Made by a program: the position numbers and the translations under genes. From Methanosarcinaceae archaeon (lineage in GTDB: Archaea; Halobacteriota; Methanosarcinia; Methanosarcinales; Methanosarcinaceae): a stretch of 8,949 bases of DNA. Below, in pieces: positions 1-6,473 of this stretch. Under the pieces are notes generated by a model. That model searched no databases. It was not told the origin of the DNA and was given only the letters and a program-made list of their open reading frames with translations. The stretch covers positions 9,088 through 18,036 of the forward strand of contig JAQVBP010000056.1 of NCBI GenBank assembly GCA_028690255.1, written 5' to 3'. Positions within the stretch are counted from its first letter, which is position 1. Each line of letters starts with the position of its first letter.

Positions 1-108
1 ACAAAAAAGAATACAAAAAAGAATACAAAGAAGAATACAAAAAAGAATACAAAAAAGAATACAAAAAAGAAGGACGGGAAGAAGGAAGGGAAGAAGGAAG
101 AAAAGAAA
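1..108 (+). repeat. 12-bp tandem repeat encoding YKKE/GREE tetrapeptides
   Basis: Six 12-bp units (consensus ACAAAAAAGAAT; the third has one A-to-G change and the sixth ends in G) fill 1-72. Three diverged units of the same length (73-84, 85-96, 97-108) follow. The unit is a multiple of three, so copy-number change adds or removes four residues and keeps the frame. The array runs off the left edge, so its full length is unknown. Confidence 0.85.
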
Positions 109-599
109 AGCACCTGGCTGAAACCCGAACCCTTTACGGAACAGGAGCCTTCCCTGAAAAAACGGAAAGGAGCTCAGTCCCTGACAGTTTAAAGCAAAAC
201 CTCCCGGGAGAGGCTTTCAGGGAAATAGCCGGAGAGAAAAAGACAGAAGTTTCGAAAAAAGGAAAGACCTTTGTTGCCACGGACAGCTCGGGAGCAATGC
301 TCGGAGTAGTTTCCGCCCCCGGGCCCGACCTTGCCGCAGTGAAGGCCTTCAGGGAAAAATTTGCGGGAAAGAGAAAAGCAACAAAGGAAAACCCGCTTGA
401 AATCCGGATAAGGGATCTGGAAAAAAGAAGCGATTATTATTTTATTATATGGATGGGAATAAAGGAAGAAAATAGCAAGTCTGAAGGAAATTCCGAAAGA
501 AAAAAAGAAAAAGTGGAAGAAAAAGAAAGGGAAATAACGGGAGGAACGTCGGAGACAAAAAAATCTCTAAAAATATTTATTCAGAAAAAGCCTGCCTGA
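3..599 (+). CDS. Unrecognised Lys/Glu-rich protein, 3' part (5' end outside window)
   Basis: The frame is open from the left edge (first full codon at 3) to a TGA at 597-599, giving at least 198 residues, so the ATG at 297 is probably internal. Seen in order: a repetitive start reading YKKE about six times, then GREE, GREE, GRKE, written by a 12-bp tandem repeat; a hydrophilic linker; a more globular stretch (about codons 85-155) with 'FVATDSSGAMLGVVSAPGPD' and 'RSDYYFIIWMGI'; and a charged tail rich in K, E and S ending in KKPA. The YKKE block is likely a charged helix. There is no signal peptide, membrane segment or catalytic motif in the visible part. I do not recognise the family. Codon use in the middle (gcc, ctt, ccc) looks like host coding DNA, which supports a real gene. 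Confidence 0.6.
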   Translation, partial: KKEYKKEYKEEYKKEYKKEYKKEGREEGREEGRKEKHLAETRTLYGTGAFPEKTERSSVPDSLKQNLPGEAFREIAGEKKTEVSKKGKTFVATDSSGAMLGVVSAPGPDLAAVKAFREKFAGKRKATKENPLEIRIRDLEKRSDYYFIIWMGIKEENSKSEGNSERKKEKVEEKEREITGGTSETKKSLKIFIQKKPA

Positions 600-821
600 A
601 AAGGAATAATCAAAAAACAGAACTCAAGAAACAATCAGTAAACCCTCGGATGCTCAGATAAATCGTTATTGTGCAATATATTTAAATAATTTAATAATTT
701 AAATTAAATTGTATGAGGTAATTTACAATAAGAACATTACAACAAAACATACCACGAAATTATTAATAATGTTGTTGAATGTAATTATTATATAGTGATT
801 TTGGTTTCAGCGAGGGTGTTT
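600..821 (+). promoter_or_regulatory. AT-rich spacer with probable promoter of the coiled-coil gene
   Basis: No gene is seen in these 222 bases. They hold several AT palindromes: ATTTAAAT at 680-687 and again at 697-704, 17 bp apart, and the perfect 12-bp palindrome ATTATTAATAAT at 759-770. Two archaeal TATA-like stretches are present, TATATTTAAATAA around 677-689 and ATTATTATATAG at 784-795. The second would place transcription start near 815, just ahead of the ATG at 822. Which one is used cannot be told from sequence. Confidence 0.45.
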
Positions 822-1352
822 ATGAAAAAAAGAATTTTGCATATGGCCGTACTTTTAGTCTTAATAGCAGCCATCTCAACAGTGCAACCTGTGCTAGCTG
901 AAGAAAACTTGAGGGAGGAGACAGGAGAGGACCTTTCCGTATCCGATATGCCTGAATCACTTGCGGATAGTGTGAATACTCTTTTCGAAATGATAAATAG
1001 GGTTCTCGGCTCACTGAATGAATTTTTAAAAGCGACAACCGGAATACTGGATGTTATGTATTCCATGCTGAATACTTTAGAAGATACCCTGGGGGTTGTT
1101 GATTCGAACCTGGAATCGGTAAACGCAAGTTCCGAGAGCCTGGGCTTTGCCCTTGAATCAATTAACCAGAGCAAAGAAGCCCTTAACATGAGCAGGGAAA
1201 TGATAGAACTGGAGATAGAGGTTGCAAACTCCACTCTTGAGGATATCAATTCAGATAATGAATCAATGGGCTCGGATTTTGAGAACCTTCAGGAATCTCT
1301 GGAGAAAATGAATTCGACCTATGAAAAGATGAATTCTTTTTTCAATCAGTGA
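822..1352 (+). CDS. Secreted coiled-coil protein with heptad-spaced Asn ladder
   Basis: The 176-residue product starts with a clear Sec signal peptide: KKR at 2-4, a hydrophobic core at about 8-20, and a VLA cleavage site at 24-26 followed by EEN. The mature part is almost wholly predicted coiled coil from about residue 50 to the end. One register holds for about 18 heptads: a positions F55, L62, L69, L76, L83, L90, L97, L111, I132, F153, L160; d positions V51, I58, L65, M79, L86, V93, V100, L107, I114, L121, I128, I142, L156, M163, M170. Asn recurs at e positions 52, 59, 66, 101, 115, 122, 136, 143, 164, 171. Six N-X-S/T sequons (N101, N115, N122, N136, N146, N164) suggest surface glycosylation. 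There is no C-terminal anchor and no Cys. The ATG at 822 is preferred over an upstream in-frame GTG at 795 because it begins exactly at the signal peptide and follows GAGGGTG. The family is unknown; an extracellular or S-layer-associated fibrous role is inference. Confidence 0.8.
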   Translation: MKKRILHMAVLLVLIAAISTVQPVLAEENLREETGEDLSVSDMPESLADSVNTLFEMINRVLGSLNEFLKATTGILDVMYSMLNTLEDTLGVVDSNLESVNASSESLGFALESINQSKEALNMSREMIELEIEVANSTLEDINSDNESMGSDFENLQESLEKMNSTYEKMNSFFNQ

Positions 1353-1389
1353 TTTCAGGCTGAGAACCTGATAACAGACTTTTTTAAGC

Positions 1390-1420
1390 ATGAAAGTGCT
1401 TTCAGGTACTTTCATTTTTT
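1390..1420 (+). terminator. Hairpin plus T-tract after the coiled-coil gene
   Basis: ATGAAAGT (1390-1397) pairs perfectly with ACTTTCAT (1408-1415). Inner G-T, C-G and T-G pairs can close the stem to a four-base TTCA loop, and T6 follows at 1415-1420. It lies 37 bases after the TGA at 1350-1352 and fits a terminator of that transcript. A first T-run (1379-1385) precedes it. Confidence 0.65.
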
Positions 1421-1506
1421 GTGCCTGTTACTCAAAGAGAGTCAGGTGCGTTTTTTCGGGAAAAATCCACTCAAATGGGAGGTTTTTTCAGCAGAGCCCG
1501 TACATA

Positions 1507-1560
1507 CTATAATTATAAGAAAGGGGTAAATGCGGAGAAAAAGACCGGAGCCTTCGGAGG
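1507..1560 (+). promoter_or_regulatory. TATA-like element and Shine-Dalgarno of the COG2509 gene
   Basis: CTATAATTATAA at 1507-1518 is a good archaeal TATA-like box about 50 bases before the chosen ATG, predicting a transcript start near 1540. GGAGG at 1556-1560 sits four bases before the ATG at 1565. Together they argue against the longer reading from GTG 1421, which begins directly on the terminator T-tract of the previous gene. Confidence 0.55.
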
Positions 1561-1564
1561 ATTC

Positions 1565-3016
1565 ATGGACACGAAAGAGGAAAGGGGAGAAGAAGTCCGG
1601 GGAAACCCGAAATTTGACATTATATATGACGTTATAATTGTCGGAGCGGGCCCTGCCGGGATGTTTGCAGCGCACGAACTTGCGGGCCGGGGGCTAAAAT
1701 GCCTGATTATCGACATGGGCAGGGACATCGACATGCGGCACTGTCCCATGGACAAGAAAGGCTACTGCACGCACTGCACCCCCTGCGATATCATGTGCGG
1801 GGTAGGGGGCTGCGGGACCTTTTCGGACGGGACGCTGAACCTCAGGCCGGATATAGGGGGAGACCTGGCGGAGCTTACGGGCGATCAGGACAAAGCCTGG
1901 GAACTTGTGGACCAGGTTGACAGGGTATTTCTCAAATGCGGAGCTCCGGAAACCACTTTGTCCCTGGAAAACCCGGAAATCGAGAAACTAAAAAGGAGAG
2001 CGGCTTCGGTCGGGGCCCGGTTTATCGAGATCAAGCAGCGGCATATAGGCTCGGACAAAGCCCCGGCCGTAATAGGGAAGTTCAAAAGGATCCTTGAGGA
2101 GCTGGAAGTTGAGTTTTTGCTTGAGACCGAGGTTAAGGACCTGCTGATCGAGGAAGGGACCTGCCTGGGAGTCAGGCTTGCTTCCGGAAAAACCATCCTG
2201 GCCTCCTATGTACTCCTGGCCCCCGGGCGAAGGGGCTGCGACTGGGTCTCGGAGATGGCTTCCGGCCACGGGATTGCGGCCCGGTACGGGGGAATTGACA
2301 TCGGGGTCAGGGTGGAGGTCCCGGCAATTATCATGGACCCGGTGACGAAAATCAACCGGGACCCCAAGTTCCATATCCAGACCCGGCGTTATGACGATTT
2401 TGTAAGGACTTTCTGTACGAACATGCGGGGTTATGTGGTCAAGGAGGAATATGAGGGCTTTATCGCAACAAACGGCCACTCTATGACCAATATTGAGTCG
2501 GAAAACACTAATTTCGCTTTTCTGGTACACATCGAGCTTACAAAACCTATGGAAAACACGACGAAGTACGCTCGCTCGATTGCCAAACTGGCGACAACCA
2601 TCGGCGGAGGCAAGCCGGTCCTGCAGCGGATGGGAGACCTCCGGCGAGGCCGGCGCTCGACCCGGGAACGCCTGGCCAAGAACCTGGTGATCAACACTTT
2701 GAAGGACGTAACCCCGGGGGACATTTCGATGGCGCTTCCCCACAGGATCGTCATGGACATAATCGAGGGCCTGGAGACTTTGAATGAGATCATTCCGGGC
2801 GTTGCCTCGGACTCGACTCTCCTCTATGCCCCCGAGGTCAAGTTCTATGCCATGCACCTGCAGGTGGACCGGAAAATGGAGACGAACATCAAAAACCTCT
2901 TTGCGGCAGGGGACGGGGCCGGGCTCTCAAGAGATATTGTCAATGCGGCCGCAACAGGAATCCTGGCGGCCAGAGGGATTCTGGAGAAAGAATCAGGAGA
3001 AATGGAAAAAAAATAA
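1565..3016 (+). CDS. NAD(P)/FAD-dependent oxidoreductase (COG2509 family)
   Basis: The product is 483 residues, within the usual size for this family of uncharacterised FAD-dependent dehydrogenases. The N-terminal Rossmann motif DVIIVGAGPAG (22-32) binds the FAD ADP moiety, with an acidic residue (D50) closing the fold. A Cys-rich segment follows: C60-P, C68, C71, C74, C78, then GVGGCGTFSDG (79-89), with a sixth Cys at 83. The family is known for a similar CxxC/FSDG motif; whether it binds a metal or Fe-S cluster is unproven. VLLAPGRRG (217-224) resembles the central ATG-like FAD motif, and FAAGDGAGLSRDIVNAAATG (446-465) is the C-terminal FAD-binding motif. The ATG at 1565 was chosen for the GGAGG four bases ahead; the in-frame extension to GTG 1421 adds 48 residues that do not look conserved. 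The substrate is unknown. The gene converges with the aor-moaD operon and shows no operon partner. Confidence 0.85.
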   Translation: MDTKEERGEEVRGNPKFDIIYDVIIVGAGPAGMFAAHELAGRGLKCLIIDMGRDIDMRHCPMDKKGYCTHCTPCDIMCGVGGCGTFSDGTLNLRPDIGGDLAELTGDQDKAWELVDQVDRVFLKCGAPETTLSLENPEIEKLKRRAASVGARFIEIKQRHIGSDKAPAVIGKFKRILEELEVEFLLETEVKDLLIEEGTCLGVRLASGKTILASYVLLAPGRRGCDWVSEMASGHGIAARYGGIDIGVRVEVPAIIMDPVTKINRDPKFHIQTRRYDDFVRTFCTNMRGYVVKEEYEGFIATNGHSMTNIESENTNFAFLVHIELTKPMENTTKYARSIAKLATTIGGGKPVLQRMGDLRRGRRSTRERLAKNLVINTLKDVTPGDISMALPHRIVMDIIEGLETLNEIIPGVASDSTLLYAPEVKFYAMHLQVDRKMETNIKNLFAAGDGAGLSRDIVNAAATGILAARGILEKESGEMEKK

Positions 3017-3033
3017 GAACTGGGAGAGGGGGT

Positions 3034-3098
3034 GAAGAGAAGAAAAAAGAGAAGAGAAGAGAAGAGAAGAAAAGAGAAGAGAAGAGAAGAGAAGAGAA
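3034..3098. repeat. 65-base homopurine GAAGA pentanucleotide tract between convergent genes
   Basis: No pyrimidine occurs on the plus strand from 3034 to 3098. From 3051 to 3095 the tract is nine 5-bp GAAGA units, with one variant (AAAGA at 3071). It lies 18 bases after the stop of the COG2509 gene and 10 bases after the moaD-like stop. Read on the minus strand it is a C/U-rich run directly downstream of moaD, with a T6 stretch at 3048-3043, so it may terminate that operon. Mirror-type homopurine tracts can also form triplex DNA. Confidence 0.85.
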
Positions 3099-3107
3099 TC
3101 CCGTTTT

Positions 3108-3395
3108 TCATCCCCCTGCAACCGGTGGGACCAGGACCAGGACATCCCCTTCTTTCAGTTCGGTCCCGGTTCCGTCCAGAAAATCGATGTCCCTGCCGTT
3201 TACAAGGATCCTTATTTTAGGGATTCCGCCCGGATAGCTCCCGGCCGTTGCTTCTTTAAACTCCGGCCCGTAGCGAAATTCAAGGTTTCTCATGGTTTCC
3301 CATACGGTATTATTGCCCGGGCGGAGCTCAAACTCAATAAGAGGTTCGCCTGTGATTTGCCGGATTGTGGCCAGGAATTTTACAATTACTTTCAA
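3108..3395 (-). CDS. MoaD/ThiS-family sulfur carrier protein
   Basis: The 95-residue beta-grasp protein ends in the diagnostic PPVAGG; the terminal Gly-Gly is the residue pair that is adenylated and thiocarboxylated in MoaD and ThiS. Family features are MKVIVKFLATIRQ at the start, ILVNGRDI in the middle and LKEGDVLVLVPP near the end. MoaD supplies sulfur for the molybdopterin dithiolene, and W- or Mo-dependent AORs often have a dedicated MoaD-like partner next door, as here. The start is TTG (3395-3393), with GAGAGG in the preceding bases (3408-3403 on the minus strand) overlapping the aor TGA (3409-3407). The gap to aor is 11 bases, so translation is likely coupled. ThiS or another ubiquitin-like carrier is possible, but the aor linkage favours MoaD. 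Confidence 0.88.
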   Translation of the reverse strand: MKVIVKFLATIRQITGEPLIEFELRPGNNTVWETMRNLEFRYGPEFKEATAGSYPGGIPKIRILVNGRDIDFLDGTGTELKEGDVLVLVPPVAGG

Positions 3396-3402
3396 TGTTT
3401 TA

Positions 3403-3409
3403 CCTCTCA
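3403..3409 (-). promoter_or_regulatory. Shine-Dalgarno overlapping the aor stop, sets the TTG start of moaD
   Basis: On the minus strand the bases read TGAGAGG: the aor stop TGA (3409-3407) runs straight into GAGAGG, which sits seven bases before the TTG at 3395. No ATG or GTG is better placed. This arrangement supports both the unusual start codon and reinitiation by ribosomes leaving aor. Confidence 0.6.
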
Positions 3410-5230
3410 GGCAAGCCCGAGTTCCTTCAACTTTTCTTCCGTGGGTTTCCCGTCAACCCAGCCCCGGAGCCTGTAGTATTCGTCGATCATTTCCGGAACC
3501 CTGGAGAGCTGGCCTTTGGCGGGGCCGAATGGGACCGGTTCTTTCAGGAGGCGTTTAGGCAAAGTGTCCTGTTTCCTGTCAAAGCCGTACATATTGTTCA
3601 TGAGCCTCTCAAGGTTTGTAACCCTCTCCCCGAGCTTCAGCAGTTTGTCGGCGTCAAGAGCCTGTCCCGTTGCGGCTTCAAGCATGCCTGCGTATTCGGG
3701 AAGGCCAAGGGCAAAGGTTGTGAAGAGGCAGACTCCCGCTGAATTGACAGCCGAGGCCAGATCCTGAAGGAGGATGGTCCATCTCGGCTTGTCCTCAATT
3801 GAGGCGGGATCGAGCTTTTCGGGCAGGCCCAGGATCTCGGGGGAGATCGTGTAACCGTAGACGTGATCTCCGCCCCTGTTTGCGGTTGCGTAGTTCAGGC
3901 CTATGCCCTGGATGGGGCGCGGGTCGTAGGCCGGAAGTTCCAGGCCTTTGACTGTCATTGAAAGCTCGGGGGCTCCGTATTTTTCCGCCAGTTTTTTCGA
4001 GCCGAGGGCCAGGTCGGCCCCGAAGCCCGCTTTATATGCCGTTCTCCAGATGGCATCGAGCATCGCCCCGACATCTCCGAAGCGCAGGTTCAGGCCCTGG
4101 AGTTTCTCTTCCGGGATTTTCCCGCTTTCAACAAGTTCCATGGCACAGGCGATTGTACCCCCCATGGAAATGGTGTCGAGTCCGAACTCGTCACAGAGAT
4201 GGTTGGCCTTTATCAGGGCGTCCAGTTCCGTTATTCCGCAATTGGACCCGAACACAAAGATGGTCTCGTACTCAGGCCCTTCGGAGTCCCGGACGCTGTA
4301 GGGGCCTTCCGGAACATCGGATTTTCTTCCGCAGATAATGGGGCAGCCCCAGCAGCCGGACCGGCCTGTCAGGTACTTTTCTACAAGGGTCTCCCCGCTC
4401 TGCTCGTCGGCTTCGGGAAAATATGCTTCCCGGAAGTTCCTTGTGGGGTAGGCCCCGTGTTCGTTGAGGATGTTTACGAGGACTGCGGTCCCGTAGGTGT
4501 GCAAGCCCCCTTTGGGCCCGGTAACCGGGTTTTCCCTGATTTTTTGCATTGAGACCCTGACCCGCTCTTTCAGGAGGTCAGGATTGGCGGGCTCGACCCT
4601 TTTGCTCCCGGTAACCACCACGGCTTTGAGTTTCTTGCTCCCCATCACGGCCCCGAGCCCGGTCCTGCCCGCGGTCCGGTATTTGTCGTTCATGATGCCG
4701 GTAAAGGGAATCAGGTTTTCCGCTGCGGGCCCGATGCAGGCCACGGAGGTCTTTTTAGGGTTCCCGTTTATTTCGCTCAGTTCGTCCGTGACCGCAAAAA
4801 CCGTCAGGCCCCAGAGATCTGATGCGTCCCGGAGTTCGGCTTTCCCGTCCGCTATGTTCAGGTAGACCGGGGTTTTTGAAATGCCCCGGAAAAGGACGGC
4901 GTCGTACCCTGCAAATTTCAGGTAAGGTCCCCATTTCCCCCCCGAGTTTCCGCTGCCCACGGTCCCGGTCTGCGGAGACTTGCTGCAGACGATGTTGTAG
5001 CGCCCCCCGGTCGGGATTTTAAGGCCAGTGGCAGGCCCGGTTGCGAAAATCAGCAGGTTGTCCGGGTCAAATGGCTGCATGTCAGGCCTGAATTCGTCAT
5101 AAACGAGTTTCAGGCCGAGTCCCTTTCCTCCGAGATACGTTTTTGCCATTTCTTCATCAAGTGGCACGTCGCTAAGCTTTCCGCTTCCTAGATCAACTTC
5201 CAACATTTTTCCTGTATAAGCTCCCAGCAT
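3407..5230 (-). CDS. aor: Aldehyde ferredoxin oxidoreductase (tungstopterin enzyme)
   Basis: Full-length at 607 residues, close to the Pyrococcus furiosus enzyme. The family oxidises aldehydes to carboxylic acids in the cytoplasm and reduces ferredoxin, using a W-bis-pterin and one [4Fe-4S] cluster. Seen: AOR_N signature YTGKMLEVDLGSG (5-17) and YLGGKGLG (32-39); IPTGGRYN (72-79) and GNSGGKWGP (94-102) near the pterin; AGRTGLGAVMGSKKLKA (187-203); cluster Cys C293, C296, C300 in CWGCPIIC, and the distant C501 in SAGVC. The spacing matches Pfu AOR (288, 291, 295, 494). The GPEYE motif (318-322) and GGDH (H456) correspond to active-site Glu and His. ATG 5230 follows GGAGG (minus strand 5241-5237) with a 6-base gap. 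It is first in an operon with the moaD-like gene. The aldehyde substrate cannot be read from sequence. Confidence 0.95.
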   Translation of the reverse strand: MLGAYTGKMLEVDLGSGKLSDVPLDEEMAKTYLGGKGLGLKLVYDEFRPDMQPFDPDNLLIFATGPATGLKIPTGGRYNIVCSKSPQTGTVGSGNSGGKWGPYLKFAGYDAVLFRGISKTPVYLNIADGKAELRDASDLWGLTVFAVTDELSEINGNPKKTSVACIGPAAENLIPFTGIMNDKYRTAGRTGLGAVMGSKKLKAVVVTGSKRVEPANPDLLKERVRVSMQKIRENPVTGPKGGLHTYGTAVLVNILNEHGAYPTRNFREAYFPEADEQSGETLVEKYLTGRSGCWGCPIICGRKSDVPEGPYSVRDSEGPEYETIFVFGSNCGITELDALIKANHLCDEFGLDTISMGGTIACAMELVESGKIPEEKLQGLNLRFGDVGAMLDAIWRTAYKAGFGADLALGSKKLAEKYGAPELSMTVKGLELPAYDPRPIQGIGLNYATANRGGDHVYGYTISPEILGLPEKLDPASIEDKPRWTILLQDLASAVNSAGVCLFTTFALGLPEYAGMLEAATGQALDADKLLKLGERVTNLERLMNNMYGFDRKQDTLPKRLLKEPVPFGPAKGQLSRVPEMIDEYYRLRGWVDGKPTEEKLKELGLA

Positions 5231-5236
5231 AACCAG

Positions 5237-5300
5237 CCTCCAGTTAAAAACACATATATAAATTGAATAAAAAATATATCTAATATATTATTATACAGAG
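5237..5300 (-). promoter_or_regulatory. Promoter region and Shine-Dalgarno of aor-moaD
   Basis: GGAGG on the minus strand (5241-5237) is six bases ahead of the aor ATG. Upstream, 5250-5296 is almost pure A/T with several TATA-like choices on the minus strand: TTTATATATG near 5262-5253, GATATATTTTTTA near 5279-5267, and TATAATAATATATTA near 5295-5281. The middle or distal one leaves room for a leader containing the Shine-Dalgarno. The exact start site is not resolvable. Confidence 0.5.
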
Positions 5301-5304
5301 TTCC

Positions 5305-5346
5305 TAAATAAAAGTATTTACACCTTAAATAAAAGTATTTACACCT
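5305..5346. repeat. Perfect 21-bp tandem duplication of a dyad, candidate operator upstream of aor
   Basis: Two identical 21-bp units abut at 5305-5325 and 5326-5346. Each begins with the inverted repeat TAAATA-AAAG-TATTTA (5305-5320 and 5326-5341), followed by CACCT. Centre-to-centre distance is 21 bp, two helical turns, so two dimeric regulators would bind the same DNA face. The pair lies 75-116 bases upstream of the aor ATG, just upstream of its AT-rich promoter region, and downstream of the UPF0280 stop. Repeat and dyads are seen; the operator role is inference. Confidence 0.6.
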
Positions 5347-5354
5347 TCATATCT

Positions 5355-5376
5355 GTTCAGGCTTCGTTCAGGCTTT
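5355..5376. repeat. 11-bp tandem duplication across the UPF0280 stop codon
   Basis: GTTCAGGCTTC (5355-5365) is followed directly by GTTCAGGCTTT (5366-5376), 10 of 11 bases identical. The second unit contains the complement of the TGA at 5370-5368. The duplication therefore copied the end of the gene and its stop into the 3' flank without changing the protein. Confidence 0.7.
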
Positions 5377-6123
5377 AGTGATACACTCGTAACGGACCTC
5401 GGCCCTCGTGAGTTCCGGAACTTCCCCCCACATGCCGATGTACTCTCCCTGGACAACGACCGCCCCTTTAATTCCGGGAACCTCTTTCACAACTTCAAAC
5501 GCTTTTTCAACCGCATCCCGTCCCACATCCACGGCATTCCCAAGTGCCGTTGCCGCCGAGTCGGCCAGGGACACGTCCTCGGAAAACACGACCGCAGCGT
5601 CCGCCATCCCGAAACTGATGGAAGGCCCGACGGTCCCTGCCGAGGTGCAGATCCCGGCAATCGTGTTTCGGGGTTCGAGCACGAAGCCCAGGTTTTTTAT
5701 GGGAGATTGTCCTGCATAAATTCCCACAACGACCGGCCTGTCGTTTATCAGGGCAATGTCTCCCCCGTTGTCCACTAGGGCGTAAACGGCTCCCGCATCC
5801 ACCATCGCCTCGACCGCCAGGGCCGAGACCGTGCCCGCAACCGCACTCATGGGCCCGATTCCCATTTTGTTTCCCGCCCGGACCATCCGCCGGACGATTT
5901 CGGGAGCGTCTTCGGGGCAGGTATGGGGCTCGAGGGTGAGTTTGAAGAAGGGGTCTTTCAGGATGTAATTTTCAAGTTTTGCCCGATGGAAGCGGATAGC
6001 CTCTTTTGCGGCTTCGATATGGGCCTCTTCGTAGGCCAGGATCGTGACTATGGTTTCTTTGAGCCGGAAATGTTCTTTGATCGGGAGTTTTACGGATTTT
6101 ACGGATTTTGCGGGTTTTTCCAT
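5368..6123 (-). CDS. UPF0280/COG2122 family protein (ApbE-like; homocysteine synthesis candidate)
   Basis: The 251-residue product has the UPF0280 pattern: HFRLKETIVTI (18-28), FHRAKLENYI (45-54), GIGPMSAVAGTVSALAVEAM (88-107), VDNGGDIAL (117-125), and SAGTVGPSISFGMADAAVV (161-179). The NGGDI element recalls the ApbE flavin-transferase fold, to which the family is distantly related. From established work as I recall it, the Methanosarcina acetivorans COG2122 protein acts with a COG1900 protein and a NIL/ferredoxin protein to make homocysteine from aspartate semialdehyde and sulfide; those partners are not in this window. The ATG at 6123 has only a weak AAAGG ahead. A TATA-like TATTTATTA (minus strand 6157-6149) predicts a start only a few bases before the ATG, suggesting a nearly leaderless message. 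The N-terminus carries a KSVKSVK duplication from a 9-bp repeat. Confidence 0.85.
   Translation of the reverse strand: MEKPAKSVKSVKLPIKEHFRLKETIVTILAYEEAHIEAAKEAIRFHRAKLENYILKDPFFKLTLEPHTCPEDAPEIVRRMVRAGNKMGIGPMSAVAGTVSALAVEAMVDAGAVYALVDNGGDIALINDRPVVVGIYAGQSPIKNLGFVLEPRNTIAGICTSAGTVGPSISFGMADAAVVFSEDVSLADSAATALGNAVDVGRDAVEKAFEVVKEVPGIKGAVVVQGEYIGMWGEVPELTRAEVRYECITKA
6088..6105. repeat. 9-bp in-frame duplication at the UPF0280 N-terminus
   Basis: TTTTACGGA occurs twice in tandem (6088-6096, 6097-6105), with a degenerate third copy TTTTGCGGG at 6106-6114. On the coding (minus) strand this gives the KSVKSVK of the first dozen residues, upstream of the first conserved family motif. Confidence 0.6.
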
Positions 6124-6148
6124 AGCGGCCTTTTTGGAGTTTATGTCT

Positions 6149-6157
6149 TAATAAATA
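6149..6157 (-). promoter_or_regulatory. TATA-like box of the UPF0280 gene
   Basis: The minus strand reads TATTTATTA here, flanked by CAAC upstream. About 27 bases downstream lies the ATG at 6123, so a start at or within a few bases of the initiator codon is predicted, in keeping with the poor ribosome-binding site. Confidence 0.45.
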
Positions 6158-6473
6158 GTTGCCTTTTCAGTAGCAACCGGGGTCAGAAACCGGGGCTGTA
6201 ATCTGTTGGTTGTGTTTCCGTGTTTTTTTCCGGGGTCGGTGTAAGTGGACGTTTCAGACGATAGCGCCGCCGTGAACGGAAAAGACGTCCCGGTATTTTG
6301 ATTTGCAAAGCTGGAAAACCGTGCCCGGGTTTTTGGGCTACTGATAAAAGAAGATTTGGGCAAAATTATGTATCAAGTTTCGAAAAAAGATTAGAACCAC
6401 GGGAAAAAAACGGGTGCACATGGAAGAAAAAATGCAGGATATGCGCCATTTAAGGTTGCTCTGGCGTTTTTCA

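Noticed and set aside
788..1249. 153-codon minus-strand frame opposite the coiled-coil gene
   Set aside because: Ser-rich mirror of the coiled-coil repeat; the plus strand has a signal peptide and a heptad register.
1421..1564. 48-residue N-terminal extension of the COG2509 protein from GTG 1421
   Set aside because: It begins on the T-tract of the preceding terminator and crosses a TATA-like box; GGAGG plus ATG at 1565 fits better.
1988..2857. 289-codon open frame on the minus strand inside the COG2509 gene
   Set aside because: It is the shadow of a GC-rich gene whose FAD motifs are unmistakable on the plus strand; the antisense frame has no family motif or Shine-Dalgarno.
3032..3220. 62-codon plus-strand frame starting in the GAAGA tract
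   Set aside because: The K/R/E run is only the translation of a homopurine repeat and the rest is antisense to the moaD-like gene.
6148..6363. 71-codon minus-strand frame upstream of UPF0280
   Set aside because: Its end overlaps the predicted UPF0280 promoter, it has no motif or ribosome-binding site, and its composition is not coding-like.
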